The notes under the pieces are model-generated. The model made no database searches, had not been told where the DNA came from, and was given only the letters and a program-made list of their open reading frames with translations. The translations under genes were made by a program, and so were the position numbers. From Dryas octopetala (lineage: Eukaryota > Streptophyta > Magnoliopsida > Rosales > Rosaceae), in the NCBI GenBank assembly GCA_963921425.1, contig OY992834.1, positions 26,053,923 through 26,117,922 of the forward strand: a DNA stretch of 64,000 nt, written 5' to 3'. Numbering within the stretch: position 1 is the stretch's first letter; the number at the start of each line of letters is the position of its first letter. This document shows, in pieces, positions 10,764 through 23,788 of this stretch.

Positions 10764-13521
10764 TGTAACGCCCTAGAATTTTTGAGCTTATAGAAATTTT
10801 TTTAGATTTATTTGGAGCCATTACTAATTTCTAGAATTTATTTAAGGTTATTAGTAATTTATTTATTACTTTTAGAAATTAAGGAAAACCATTTCTAAGT
10901 ATTCCGAAAATTATTCAACTAGGTTTTCGCTGTTATAAAAACAATTTGAGGCCTTAGTATTGAAGAACTCAATAAGATGAACCCAATGACACTAAGATCA
11001 TAATTATCCGAGGATCGGATTATTTATAAAGAATTTCAGAAGTTAAATTGTAATTTTGAGGAAATTACAAGCACTTTTAAGGACATTTTCAAGGACATGG
11101 GTAAATAAGCACTTTCAAGAACATTTTCAATTGTTTAGAGAAAATGTGTAAATTGTTGGAAAAACTAAAAATATGGGGAGATAGTACAGAATGCCACGAA
11201 CCACATCTTATTCTTAGATTACATTGACGACTACGAGATAATTTCTGGTAAATTTCAGAAGAAATTAGAGAAATGACAAGATTTAAATAGAAAAGAAAAT
11301 ATAAAACAAGGATCACGATCTCGACCATTGATCAAGTTTGATCCAACGGAAGAGTGCTTGGCAAGAAAATGGAGTGATGGATATGTGTCACGCCCATAAT
11401 TTGCCACTCATTTTCTCTTTTACTCATTGTACCCACCAAACTGCTAAGTAGACCCACCTAAATTGCTAAGTGTACCCACCTTGAAGTCTATAAATATGAA
11501 GCCATTTCTCATTTCCAAATCACACAATCATCTTGAGAGCTTCTCTCTTTAAAGATTTTTCTCTCTTTCTCTCTCTAAAATTTGTCCATTTTTCTCTCCT
11601 GAAACTCCCCAACTTGTTTTCATTATAATTTCTTCATCCGACGTCTGATTCGATATCCGTTTTCGATCACACGATCGTGATGCCGAGCTCGACCTTTGTA
11701 GATGGTTTTTAGGCCGATACTCTATAAAAATTAGGCTTTCATTTTCAAAGGCTAAGGTAAGACCCTAAACCTAGTCGAAATTCTGCTGAAATGTTGTTAG
11801 AATTTTCTCCTATTAATTACATTCTTGTTATGTCTAATTTAGAAAACTAAGTGTACCGAGGTTCTGCCCGTGAGAAGTTTTCAACCATGTAACTCAACAA
11901 CCTAGCTTATTTAAATTACTAATTATTTAAGTTTTAGTTATAGTCGAAACGCTGCCCAACTTTTGATTAATTAATCAACCTAATAATGGATTGAGGAAGA
12001 TATATTAATGTCAAACGATATGCTGTCTAGATAAGTCCATGAGCAAACGGGCGTTGGACACTGGCCGGGCTTGATACCCCCCAGTCTCTCATGTACTTAT
12101 CTAGGCACATCGTAGGGCATTAACTTATCAACTTCTAAGACTTTATTAAAATGAACTTGAGTAGAAACAAAATAGGGGTTCATGAATTGAGCCATTACTT
12201 GGTTCCTGAACAAAAGATTCTGACATGACTGTCTGCCTTGGGGTGCGGGGTCATGTTAGATTAGAAACCCAGCAAATACAGAGATTGGTCTTAGTAGACT
12301 GGTTTATGAAATTTTCTAGGAACACGACTGAAAGGAAAGGTCATGTTGAAATTCTATGTATCAAAAATTACTTTTGACTGAATTATTGTCGGACTTGGAC
12401 TTTCCAGTTACCCAGAGAAGAAGTTGGGACATTGGTGCTGTTGGACCGCATCATCAGATTAAGCTTGGACTCCAAGTAGGGAGAATCCTCACACCCTGTC
12501 TATGAGACTTTTATTGTGTGTATGTATGATAGTAAATATTGTTGAGTGCAAAAATGCATTGTTTTTGCTTATCATATCGTATGGATTTTTGTGTGTTAAC
12601 TGATTGATGATCCGAGTGTAGAAGGTTGTATTTTTATAACATTGGGTTCGATTCCCTAAACTTCCGAAAGAGATTTGTACGAACGAGCTAGTCGAATGTC
12701 CGATAGGTAGGCTAGCTTATGAGGTACTAATCAGTGATGACTACTCTCGCTACGGTACTAAACTTTTATTTGGTAAGCGTAGTTGTTTATTAATATGTTC
12801 GATCATCATGTAAGTTTCAATTATTGAGTACTCACAAAACATTTGCGAAAGACTGCATGTTCATACTCAAAGATTGTGGAAATACAACTATCATTATTGT
12901 TGCTGGTTTTTGTGGTGAATCTTTTCCAATTGTTTTTCTCTTCTGACCATATATATCTATATGTTTATTTTAACCTACTATTTTCAAACCTAGCCAGGGT
13001 CCCCTGAGGGTAAGTTATGAACGTATGTGATACTTACCCCTACCTGCGTTTTTGCAGCTATTCCTGGGTTTGACGATCTTGATTGATCAGTTTGGACGTG
13101 ACATTCTTGAATCTTGGTTGGCTTCCGCAAGGTCTCTAGGTCTTTTACCATGTTCTTTTGCTACTACCATTGGAACCTTGCTTTCTCTTTTGTTGTTGTC
13201 ATTTTCTTTCTGTTAAAGTTGTAATATATTTCAAATATTTGTAGTGTGTTGGTTGGGGTCTTTTGTAAAATGTTGTTTAAGGTCTTTTCTGAACTCGTCA
13301 CCCTAATGGGTTGGCTTTTTAATATAAACTACTTTGAAGTGTGTTTAATTATATCAAATCGTGTGTGCAATTTAACTCTGATCCAACTCATATTCTATCA
13401 AATAAAGGACTTAACTTGTTTTAAGACATCTTGGGATTATAACGCTCGAGATACGAGTATTACATTCTTGGGGACTCTTCAGACGGGTGTCGCTGTGGCT
13501 ATCCTAGGTTGGGACGTTACA
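10764..13521 (+). mobile_element. Solo LTR of about 2.76 kb
   Basis: It begins TGTAACGCCC and ends GGGACGTTACA, so the termini are inverted and carry the TG...CA ends of LTRs. The flanking 5-mers are CGTTC on the left and TGTTT on the right; they differ by two C-to-T changes, which fits an old target duplication decayed at methylated cytosines. A TATA-like CTATAAATATGAAG lies near 11489, followed by a CT-rich leader. No gag or pol domain is present and there is no second copy nearby, so solo LTR is the best reading. The length points to a large Ty3/TAT-like family, which is inference. Confidence 0.65.
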
Positions 13522-14283
13522 TGTTTCGCCACCACCTAACCCGATCTTAGTCAGGATCTCTTTGTCTCGCCGTTGCCGTCCTCCTCATTACCTCAATTTC
13601 TTCTCCCGACCACCACACGAGTTAGATCGAGGCCGATAAGAAAACGCAGCCACCGACTTTCTCATAACCTCCGGCCACTTCAGGTCACAATCTTGGGTGG
13701 GTTTTATTCCTCTTCTTATAGGCTTCAAAACCCATATAATTAAGCTTGCTTGTTTAAATTCAATATTTTGGAAGTTGGGGTTTTAGGCCTATTGGGCCAT
13801 CGCGGGCTCGACGAAATCCGATGGCCTTGGGTGGTTTTTGTGGTGTTTTTGGGTCATTCTCAACCCATTGTGACCTCTGGGTTTGACCCTAACCCGAATA
13901 TGTGAGAATTTGTGAATTTTGTTGAATTTGGGAATCAAACCACCACTTTGGGCGGCAATCACGGTGGTTATGACCATTGGATAACCACCTGGTGACTTTC
14001 AATTCATTATTAGGCCGCTAATAAGTCCATGGTTGAAATTTGGATAGATTGAAGGTGCTAGAAGGATTTGGAACGTGACTCACGCGGACCACGATCGAGA
14101 ATCTTGCCATATACCGAAGCGATTTCCGAACGTATTTCGATTGAGGTATATTCTATTTCTTCTCTTATATTGATTTAGGTAATCTTATGAGACGTGTTGG
14201 TGGAGTTGAATTTGAGTTTGGAGAAAAACAAAGGGATTTCCTTATGGTTATCAATGGAAAGTATGGAATTCGTATAATTAAAT
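13522..14283. other. Decayed LTR-like sequence after the solo LTR
   Basis: This is repeat-like sequence with no intact ORF, probably the downstream part of the element entered by the solo LTR. I see no gene. Confidence 0.4.
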
Positions 14284-14830
14284 GGGAAAATTTTAGCACA
14301 AAAACATGACATTAACACCCTTTTGCAGTTGAAGATTCTACTTTCATTTTGTTCCAATTAATGACTTCACTTTGTTTTAAGGTGCAATTAAGGATTTTCC
14401 CATCACTTCCGTTAGTTAAATGTGTCATGTGACTTGCACATGCTTGATCTCGAGGGGCATTTTTGACTTTTTCATTGCCACGTGGACTAATTAATAATAA
14501 AAAATTTTAAAAATAAAAAATAAAATAGAAATAAATTGTAAAAAATAAAAATACAAAGGAAAAAAACAAAAAATGAACCCAAAAAAAATGCAAAACTAGT
14601 TGCAAATCAAAACTAACCCTTCCTTTTCCCCTTTCTTCTTCTTCTTCTTCTTCTTCCCCACCAACCCCTTCTGCACATTGCCCCCACCCCCACCCGCACC
14701 CCCTCCTTCTCCTCCTCCTCCTTTTTCTAAAATAAAAGTAAAAATTAAAGAAACCCATAATTAAATTAAAAAACACTAAAGAACAAAGAAAAATATCATC
14801 ATCATCATCTTCACTCACGCCCAAAGAACA
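14284..14830. mobile_element. Mutator-like element remnant
   Basis: It starts GGGAAAATTTTAGCACAAAAAC and shares with 9396-9931 the pattern of a variable leader, a missing-base-rich middle and GTGACTTGCACATG. An A-rich stretch and a (CTT)n/GC-rich interior follow. I could not place an opposite end. ORFs here are low-complexity shadows. Confidence 0.5.
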
Positions 14831-16559
14831 CTAAGAACACCAAGAACACTAAATTGAAATCATTGGCCAAAACAATAATCACAAAATTGTTTTTCATTTT
14901 CTATTAATTCCAGGATGCAAAGGACATTCACATGTTTTTCTTTCAAAAAAAAAAAATTGTAAACACATTCATTTATTTAGAAAAATAATCAAAAGGTGAC
15001 ACGATAACACGACACGACACTTCACGAAAATTTACGGGTTTGGGTTTGAGGTTATAGGGTCGGGTTGATATCAGTGTCACTCGTTAGTGACCTGTTAAGA
15101 TAACGGGTCGGGTTGGGTCAATTCGCAGTTACCCGTTTCACCCGTTAAGGGAATGACATTTTAGTAATTATGTTAAGACCACATCCTACATCCTACACCC
15201 TACCACATGTAATCACATTCACACATTCACACATCCACAGCCTAACCTAATAAAAAACTAAGCTTCATTTCACTCCTAAAACCAAAATTGCGCCTCCACC
15301 TCTCTGGCTCTCTCTCTCTCTCTCTCTATCTCTCTCTTTCTCGGGCTCCCCTCTCCATCGATCGTCTCTCTCAGTCTCTCATCTCCATCGATCTTCTCTC
15401 TCTTCTCCATCGTACATGTCTGTCCTTTGTATCGCCACTCTCGGTCTCTCCTCTCCATGGATTGTCTCTCTCTTTTTCCTTTGTTTAATGAAATCTTATA
15501 AAATAATTATATTTTTGCTTAAAAAATATATTAGGTTTTTTTGGGTGACACAGGTTGAGTCAGTTATACTTTTGGGTGGTGTTCAGTTTGGGGTTTTTAC
15601 CACCCGAACATTATCAAGTAGTGTCAGGTGAACCTGTAAGCACTAATGGGGTCATGTTGGGTTTGACCCGAAACTGTAAAACACAACCCATTTTTCAGGT
15701 CTACTCCAAACAATCCCATTTTTTTCTTTCTTCTTCTTCTTCTTGTGCAAATCCGCCGACCCGACTCCCAAATCTTAGGCTACTTGACATCGTCGTTTCG
15801 CCGAATACTCATAACTATCATAACATAGACAAGTAGTATGTAACAATCAATCAGATGCAAACGTGATGCTGATATAGCATGACAAGATTATCACAAAACT
15901 CAAATCAATTAATGCTGGAGTGCAATATGTCTTTGACAAAGTGAGAAGGCTTGAAGGAATTTTTTTCTAAGGGTTTATAGAAAAATTAGAGGGATGAAAT
16001 ACCTAGAGCACTTCGTGTTGATAACATGTTATAGAATAGGAGAGAAAGATGAGAGAATTCAGAGTGTCTTTTTCATTAGCATAAGGCCTCTATTTATAGG
16101 CTCTAGGATGACTAGGGTTCTGCTCCCAAAGTCTCATATTTTACAAGGGATTGGACTCTCTGTAATTATCTACACAATTATCTTCTAGATAAATACAAGA
16201 GATAAATATAAAATGAGATTTGTGAACAGCCACATTATAACAATATTTACAACATTTGTTCCTTTTTTCATTGTGAAATAAATGGGTGGTTGGTGGTAAA
16301 TTGCTTGAAAGATAAACTTGTGTGGGTTCCTATTTTTTATGAACATGATTGTGTTATATTTTTTATTTTTTTTATTCATTGGTAATATTTTATTGTTTAA
16401 CCCTTCATAAATGAAATTGCTCTCTTGTAACATTTTAGTTAATTGAGGACAAATCTTGAGTTTTGAATGTTTTGCCAATCAAAGGTGTTTGTTTTATTTA
16501 TATAGATAATATATGATAATTGAAAGTATTTCACTTGATAATAGAAGCAAAATACTTAT
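14831..16559. other. Repeat-rich stretch without a gene
   Basis: It includes a block at about 14998-15170 rich in GGGTCGGGTT and CACGACACGAC, a motif typical of dispersed plant repeats, and a CT microsatellite region at 15297-15470. A second CCCGAA-rich block lies near 15540-15690. I found no coding exon. Confidence 0.5.
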
Positions 16560-16817
16560 GATATTTGTTTGACAGTGCTTTTAGAAGCTTTAAAGTGCTT
16601 TCAAATAGCTAAAAGCGTTTACTTGTGTTTGACAAAAATAAAATTTTTTTTGGATTATAAAAGCATTTGGAAGCGCTTCTTGGAGAAGCAGAAAGTGCTT
16701 CTAAATACATTCACAAGAAGAATTTGGATTTGTTTTTATAAAAAAATTATGTCTTTTTAACAAAAGCGCTATTGAGTAAAAGCGCTTCCTACAAAAGTAC
16801 TCCCAAACAAGCCCTTA
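16560..16817. mobile_element. Probable hAT-type MITE
   Basis: The left end, TTTGTTTGACAGTGCTTTTAG, is inverted relative to the right end, whose reverse complement reads CTTGTTTGGGAGTACTTTTG. AAGCGCTTT-type motifs recur inside in both orientations. Flanks AAATACTT and AAATACCA could be a decayed 8-bp duplication. The left boundary is uncertain. Confidence 0.55.
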
Positions 16818-17059
16818 AATACCACTAAACCACAAGTTAGTTGGTACGCCACGCTTAATTTTAAAATATAGAAATATAGTAGCAAGAAACATTGATGAAA
16901 CACTTATAAATAACGCCTGTATTGTATAGTTGACTCAACAAATAATCATATTAAATAAAGTACTTAGAGATCTTTATCTCAACAATTCCTAATAAAATGA
17001 GAATTTTTTTTAATTTTATTTTTAGAAGAGCTTGTACGTCCTAGACTATTTTGTTAATA

Positions 17060-18102
17060 GGGAAATGATTTTGTGCCCTAATCTGATGTGGCAAAATTAT
17101 TTTGTACACATCACTATTTAATTACTACATCAGATTTATATATATCATTATTGTTAAAAGATTATTTTGCCCAACCTAAATTTAATGGTTGAAATTACTA
17201 CTTAATTGATAAGGGATATGTGATATCTTCTTTATTGAAACAGTGCAGTATTGAAATCTGTGTTTTTTCTAGATCTTCTCCATTGAAACAGTGCCATCGA
17301 AAGAAAATTAACTCCCCATGTTGTAATTGAAACAGTGAAATTATTCTATGCATATCAATTATTATTATTTTTTGGCCAATCCATCCATATCAATTATAAT
17401 TGAACTAAAAAGTTGCAGAAGTAATAAAATATAAGAGAAACGATATGCATGATTGCAGAAGAATATGAAAACTGCTGCACTGCTGCACTCCCTATGCCAC
17501 TATTTAGGGCAGATGACTTAACAAAAATTAACACTATAAATGAATCATAAGATCAGATTGTAAAAGAACTCCAATCGTTGGAGTAGAGAAATCACCATAG
17601 TTAGAGTTCCTCAAATATGAATTTTTAGGGGTTCTAAAATTTGGACAAATTTTTATTTTAAAGAGATGACGTTAGATTGATTTTGGGATGAAGTCTTTTA
17701 AATTTTAAATTTTTGTAATTTTAGATTTGCAGGTAGGAGTTTAGTAAAACTTACCCATGTGGCTAAGGAGGAAAGGTGAAATCTACAAAAAAGATAGAAA
17801 AAATGGTTGAAAGTATTTTCTTTTGTAAAGAAGAGAGATCTGAATAGACCAAAACAAAAAGAAGAGGGATCTGAATATATATGTAGAGAGGTTAATTTCC
17901 TGGTTTCAATCTCGATCATCAGCAATGTTTAGTAATTTGGGATTTTGCATTTTGTTTTTTATAATTTAGATTTTTTAAGATTTATAATAAAGGTTATAAT
18001 AGTCTTTATATAACAAGTGATTAATGAGATGGATTCAATAATATTAATATTTTAAATAAAAAAGGATTTCCATATCATTATTAGGGCACTCTAGCATTGC
18101 CC
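17060..18102. mobile_element. Mutator-like element with 10-bp target duplication
   Basis: The terminal inverted repeats are about 32 bp: GGGAAATGATTTTGTGCCCT on the left against GGGCAATGCTAGAGTGCCCT on the right, reverse complemented. Both sides carry TTTGTTAATA (17050-17059 and 18103-18112). A 9-11 bp duplication is characteristic of Mutator-like elements. The interior has no recognised transposase, so the element is non-autonomous. Confidence 0.8.
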
Positions 18103-19048
18103 TTTGTTAATAACCTCTATTGAGAATATCATATTTAATCTCCACAAAGTTGGAGGTCAGTTCGAACCTTCCCAAATAAGAAAATAAATAAAATAAAGTG
18201 TTGGGTATAGATAGTATGTTAGGGCTAAAGAGCAAAAAGTTGGGTTTAAACACACCCACCTTTAAATTTTTGTATGAACAAATGTTTTGCATTACTTTGT
18301 TAGAGCATGTGCAATAGAGTGTCAATGACAATTCAATTTCAGTTTATTGACATTTTTGAAGAAAAAAGGTTTGCAATGGAAAGTCCAAGAAATAAAATTT
18401 CGAGTTTCGAGGAAATTTGGACGGAAATTTTGAAGATTTTTAAATTTCGACAGAAATTAGATGGAAATGACGGAAATTGCAATCAAAATACAGAAATTTT
18501 GAAGGAAATTTAACATATGTTTATTTAACATATTATCTACTAAATTGATAAAAAAACATTGAAAAAATCAAATTATATAGTATGTTTCATGTGATATAAG
18601 GTGAATATAATGCGCGCTTGAGTAAATACTGTTAAATAAAATTAGTATAATGAATAAACAAAATTAGTATATTCTTTATACTGTATAATTTAATTATACA
18701 CTAAAATCTAAACCCTAATACTCTATATATTCTATATACCCTAATACTCTTTATACTCTATGATCTATACATTAAACCCTATATACTCTATATTTTTTAG
18801 GATATTTGGTTTTAAGCCCTTTAGGATACTTTTAATTATTTTTTTATATAGAGGTTTAAAATAACTAAAAGAAATCTCAAACCTTTTTTTCTTCTTTCCA
18901 ATTGCCCCCAAAGGCCCCAAACCCCCCCTCATTTTTTTTCTTTCTTTACTTTTTTTCCCCGTGCCTCTCTCTTCAGTCTTTTTATTTTATTTTTTATCTT
19001 TCCTTCCTTTTTTCCCGTGTCACTTACTTAGCCAAGCTTTATCTTCAC

Positions 19049-19660
19049 TAAGTGTAACAACCCAAATTTTGGCTTATGGTAATTTTGTTACTTAAATTTT
19101 TCAAATTTGTTTTAAGGAATTAGAAATTTCTTTAAATTTATTTTAACTAACTTAGACCTTTGGTTTTGGTTCTAGAGCTTAGTTGTGTGGAAATGAATTT
19201 TAGAAAATGAAAATTCAAGAATTTGACGATTATTATTTTTTTCAGAATTAAATTATAAGAGTAGGATTTTTCATAATTTTTCTGAAAGCAATTTGACTAT
19301 TTTGAGGTTATAAGAAATTAGTACTCATCAATACGAGTTCGTAGAATTTTTCGGTGAATTATTTAGAGTCTCGAGCTATTTTTGGTGAATTTCTGAAGTT
19401 GGAGAAAATAGAAAATATGAAAATTTCGATAATTTTGATAAATTTTGATAAATTTCGATAAATTTCGATAAATTTCGGTAAATTTCGATAAATTTCGGCG
19501 AAATTTTCTCGAAAAATTATTAAACATGTGTTTCGATTTCGACACCCTAAAAAAATGAAATTTAATTCTTTGGGAGTGTCAATGTCAAAAATTAAATTGA
19601 CATGGGTGTCAAAAATTAATTTGACAAATGTCAAGAATTGATATGCAAATTGAAATTGAC
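19049..19660 (+). mobile_element. LTR-like fragment nested in the Harbinger-like element
   Basis: It starts TGTAACAACCCAAATTTTGG, like the sequence at 10105, and includes the AAATTTCGATA tandem repeat. No terminal CA partner or target duplication was found, so the right boundary is a guess. Confidence 0.35.
19431..19497. repeat. Tandem repeat, ~11-bp unit AAATTTCGATA
   Basis: Six to seven units of AAATTTCGATA or close variants follow each other. The minus-strand ORF over it is an artefact of the repeat. Confidence 0.8.
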
Positions 19661-20283
19661 TTCATAAATTCCAAGAAAAAGCTGGATCCACTTGAAAAAT
19701 AAGATGCATATGAGGAGAGAGAATATATAGTGCAACTTATGATTGGTCGAAACTCATTCTAGTTTTTTTTGTCGAAACTCTTTCCATATTTTCACTTTTA
19801 TCATTTTTTTTGTAGAAATTTAATATTCTTTTTGGGTATTAATCTAAAATTATTTAAAAATAATAAATATTTGGCTCATTTGAAAGATTTTAGTGAGACA
19901 TTTTCAATGATATAATTTTTAAAATAATTACATTTAGAGATTTTAATTTGTAAGAGAATATACAAAGAGTGATTAAAAAACATGAAGATATTGATTTATG
20001 TAATTGACTTGAACCATTGCAGTAAACTGTTTCATGTCAATTCAATTATTGATACGGGGTCAATAAAGCTTGAATTGAATTGACATTGACCCTCAACCAT
20101 TGCACATGCTTTTAGAGAGATGTTAGGGTTTGAAAAATCAAAGATACAGTTATAAATAATTTACTACCTTATCTATTCTTCTTATGTACCAATTAGTCTT
20201 AGAAATAATTACTCTATATTACATCTTTACTATGATTTTTAACTTCTAATACCAAAATTATTAATATATAACAATAAGTTACT

Positions 20284-20307
20284 CTTCGTCCTCCTCTCTC
20301 TCTTCTC

Positions 20308-20341
<34 letters not shown>
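20284..20341. repeat. (TC)n microsatellite
   Basis: This is a long CT/TC run interrupted at its start. The ORFs on both strands that cross it are low-complexity shadows. Confidence 0.85.
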
Positions 20342-20343
<2 letters not shown>

Positions 20344-20345
20344 AC

Positions 20346-20860
20346 GATGTCTCTGAAGAGCGGACTCTCGCTGTCCGACGAGAGTAGCCGACGGTGTGGG
20401 TCCCATCCCCTTCCTCTCTCTTTTCCCTCTCCCTTCCCCAGCCTCCGATCGTGCAAAGAACGCGACGATAGTGACTCAAAGAACCAGGCAGAGCCGAGCT
20501 TACTTGCCGGCGATCTGCCATTTTCGGCGGTGTCGATGAGGCACTAGACCTCCTTCCTCTTGTTGTCCTGAGCTCAAAATTAGCCTCTGATCGTCCACCC
20601 GACAGAGTCACAGAGAGTCATCGATCTTATCTAATTCGATTTCAAGATCAACGAAAATGAACGATGTCGATCTCTAGCTCCAAGCAGATCCAGCAGATGG
20701 TGAGGTTCATTCGATCTTCTTCGATTCGATTCCTAGATCAGCGAAAATGAATGACGTCGATGTCTAGCTCCAAGCATATCCTGCAGATGGTGAGGTTCAT
20801 TCACCAAAATAGTTTTCGATTATTTGGATTTTAAATTAACTGAGATTTGGTTATTATTTT
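20346..20860. other. GC-richer stretch, no recognised gene
   Basis: It follows the TC tract and reads like a gene leader or a captured fragment. A segment with TCGATCTTCTTCGATTCG and CAGCGAAAATGAATGACG is nearly duplicated (about 20617-20700 and 20700-20790). No recognisable protein was seen. Confidence 0.4.
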
Positions 20861-21805
20861 GATGTAGTTTCAGTTTTCTTATGCAATTTCAGTTCATAGT
20901 TTCAGTTCAAAGTTTCAGTTTTCTTATGCAGTTTCAGTTTTTCGATGTAGTTTCAGTTCACAATTTCAATTTTTTGATCAGTTCAGTTTCAATATTTTTC
21001 AAATGTACACTTGTGTTTTGTTGCATGACAAATATAAATGGGTTAAAATTTTGTTTTGGACATACCATGCTAATCAATTGGTATTTTCTGCATTTTTGTG
21101 TCCTTTTTTGTCTTTGTGTCGTGTGTTTTCTATTTGGCTTTCTAGGGGGTGTGGGCTGCAAGTAAGTAGAAGGTGGGCTTTGAGTAATTATTTTTGTTTG
21201 GGTGCTTTTGGTTAATTTAAAAGGTTGCCAATACCTTGTAATTAATGAACTCTTAGTCTTATCTACAAAGTCATAATATCAATTCTTCAAACTATCCAAC
21301 TAGTCTGAATTCTTTTGTAATTTAGGACAAAATCATTTGACATTATTTCTTTGTGTAGATTTTTGTTTGGGTCCATTAACTTTAAGATGCTCATAGCCTA
21401 AAAAGTTAACTAAAAGCACATAATCTCAAAAATTTAATTTTAAGGTAATATCAACCCACCTACAACCATAAATTTAATTTTCAGGTAACATCAGCCTACC
21501 CAGAACCACAAATTTAATTTTCAAGTAACATAAACTCATCCACAACCCAAAACAGTTTCAGCACTATGCAAACAAATTTAATCGTAAACCGTTTCAATTT
21601 TCACCCGCAGTTTCAGTTTTCACTGCAGTTTCAGTTTTCATTACAATTTTAGTTTTCACTCGCAGTTTCAATTATGGGAAACACTCTTATAAATTCGCAG
21701 TTTTAGTTGTCTAACACAGTTAACAAACTCAAAAAGTCGCAGTTTTAGTTTGCATTTTCATTTTGCAATTTCAGTTCACAATTTCAATTCATAACTTTTC
21801 TAGAT
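20861..21805. repeat. Degenerate CAGTTTCAGTTTTC repeats in two blocks
   Basis: Blocks at about 20861-20990 and 21590-21795 consist of loosely repeated (G/A)CAGTTTCAGTTTTC. The gap between them holds unremarkable AT-rich sequence. No gene was recognised. Confidence 0.65.
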
Positions 21806-22928
21806 ATGAGTTACAGATCTTTTGACAAAAAGGAAAAAGAGTTTCAGATCTAAAAACATAGCCCAGGAAGCGGAGGAGCAGAGTGCTAAGAGGAGGAGAA
21901 GCCTAGGAGGAGAGACGGTGGCGAGAACGTTGGATCAGATCTGCCCAAAAATAGATATGTCCTATGCCTCATCGCACCCTCCCAATTTTGAAAGATGTTG
22001 TATGGGTGCTTGCTTCTTGCGTTGACTATAAGGAAAACAGCAACAAGTGTGTGTAAATGTAAGCACCCACAATTGCAGAGTTTGAATGATATGATGGAAT
22101 TGTGAAATTGATTGATATGATGAAATGAGTGATATATGCAGGAGGAACGTGTATAGAAAAGAGAGATTAATGTTGATGATGGATCAAGAAAGTAGTAATA
22201 GCAGCAGCAACCATGTTTAGGTGACCTGATTATTAATAAAAGGTAGAACTAAGAGAAAGAGAAGTGACTTGATTATTAAAAAACTAACCTAATTGTTATA
22301 TTTTACTAATAAGGGTATTACACGTTAAAAATAATAAATAAAAGGTAGCCTACAGTAATTAATTCTTTTTGTTTAATGCTAATGAATTTGTACATTCTGT
22401 TTTTAATAACTATTTCCTCATTAGTGTAGCCGGTTCTCAATCAACATTGTCTCCCCAAAACCTATTTGTGTCTACGTGTTCTTTGTATATTTTGTTGTCC
22501 CTCTTACTTTCCAGATGTAATATATTCTTGTGCAGAGTGGAAAACTGCTCAATATATATACATCATAGAAAATTTACTTCAAGACAAACACGATGATTAA
22601 TATAATATCATACTATAGAATTAAATTTGTATGTTTTTACTGTGTGTATTGATCTTACTTCTATAGAAAAATATAACTATAAAATTAGCTTTGTTTTAGG
22701 TCATACTAATGGTTATTTCTATAGAAACATACAACCATATAGCCAAGTGTAGAATAGAAAGTCACTTGTTTTTTAATTTTTTATTTTTTATTTTTTTCTG
22801 AACTTGTAAAATGCCACTTGACTATAAAATACAATATTTAATTGAAATAACTTGAAACCTAATAATTAAATGCATATATAATGACCTTAGCCAAAGCTAT
22901 GGTTAGTGGATAACAAAAAAAAAAAAAA
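21806..22928. other. AT-rich intergenic stretch
   Basis: A short Lys/Arg-rich ORF at 21822-22025 has no recognisable domain. The rest shows no gene and no clear repeat structure. Confidence 0.4.
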
Positions 22929-23788
22929 GGCTAATTACAAAATACCCCACCCAAGTTTAGTGTCATTTTCAATTCCCCCCATAAGGTTTCAATTTTTTTA
23001 ATGTGGTACATATAGTTTTCAATTTAAATCCATGTGCAAACTGAAAAAAAAAAAACAAAAACAAAAAATGACTCAATTACCCCCACCTCCCTAGCCCCAT
23101 CTCTCTTTCTCTTTTTTTTCTCTCTCTGGCTTCCCCGTTGTCCCCCCACCCTTCCTAGCCCCTTCACATCCCCCTCCCCACCACCGCCGACGACTCCCCC
23201 TTCCCTTGGCGGCGACCCTTCTCTCCCCTCTGCCCCATCCTCTCTTTCTCTCTTTCTCTCTCTAGCTTTCTTTCTCTTTGGCTCCCCCGGCGGCACATTG
23301 TGAAGAAGATTGGGAAGTTAAAGCCATAGTTTGAAAGTAAGAACTTGTTGAGTAGGAGAACACCAATGTTTGATGAGTACCAGAGGATAATGAGGGAAGA
23401 TATGAAAATGGCTTGTTTTGAGAGCATTTTCAAAGGTTTTGGTGCAGAGATTTGTTCTTGGATTTGTTTTAATAATTTGTTTGGAGAAGCTCTCATATGA
23501 GCTTCAATGGAAAATTGGTATTTTTTTTTGTTGCAGGAAATTAATATTTTCTGTTGGTGGGGAGGGGGATTCGACGGGGCTAGGGAGGGTGGGGGTAATT
23601 GAGTCATTTTTTATTTTTTTAGTTCTTTTACATTTTTTTTTGTTTTTTTTAGTTTTTTTTTTCAGTTTGCATATTGAATTAAATTGAAAACTATATGTAT
23701 CTATATGTACCACATTGAAAAAAATGAAACCTTATGAGGGGAATTAAAAATGCCAATAAACCTGAGAGGGGTATTTTGTAATTAGCCC
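22929..23788. mobile_element. Foldback/Mutator-like element carrying a gene fragment
   Basis: Two arms of about 170-200 bp are inverted copies: GGCTAATTACAAAATACCCC on the left, and on the right the reverse complement GGGCTAATTACAAAATACCC. The similarity extends through CATAAGGTTTC, AATGTGGTACATATAG and GACTCAATTACCCCC. Both flanks are poly-A, so the target duplication cannot be resolved. The core contains a fragment of a transporter gene (separate entry). Long inverted arms around host-gene sequence are the hallmark of Pack-type elements. Confidence 0.8.
23293..23397 (-). pseudogene. Captured fragment of a triose-phosphate/nucleotide-sugar translocator gene
   Basis: The minus strand encodes about 35 residues containing [20 protein letters not shown] followed by PIFFTMC. 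This is the well conserved first transmembrane segment and following loop of the plant sugar-phosphate/nucleotide-sugar translocator family (At5g04160/At3g11320 type). The frame then runs into transposon arm sequence, so only the amino-terminal exon part was captured. Sequence at 23398-23530 may be the donor gene's leader. Product function is not expected. Confidence 0.8.

Larger units (their letters stand above)
18303..20111. mobile_element. PIF/Harbinger-like element with nested sequence
   Basis: The left end, GAGCATGTGCAAT, faces a right end whose reverse complement is AAGCATGTGCAAT. The inverted similarity continues into GTCAAT...CAATTCAATT. Both ends are bordered by TTA, the usual Harbinger target duplication. 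The 1.8-kb interior includes a TGTAACAACCC LTR-like start at 19049, suggesting a nested insertion. No transposase was recognised. Confidence 0.6.

Noticed and set aside
15276..15488. ORFs over the CT/GA-rich region (Ser/Leu- or Arg/Glu-rich)
   Set aside because: Simple translation of a dinucleotide repeat.
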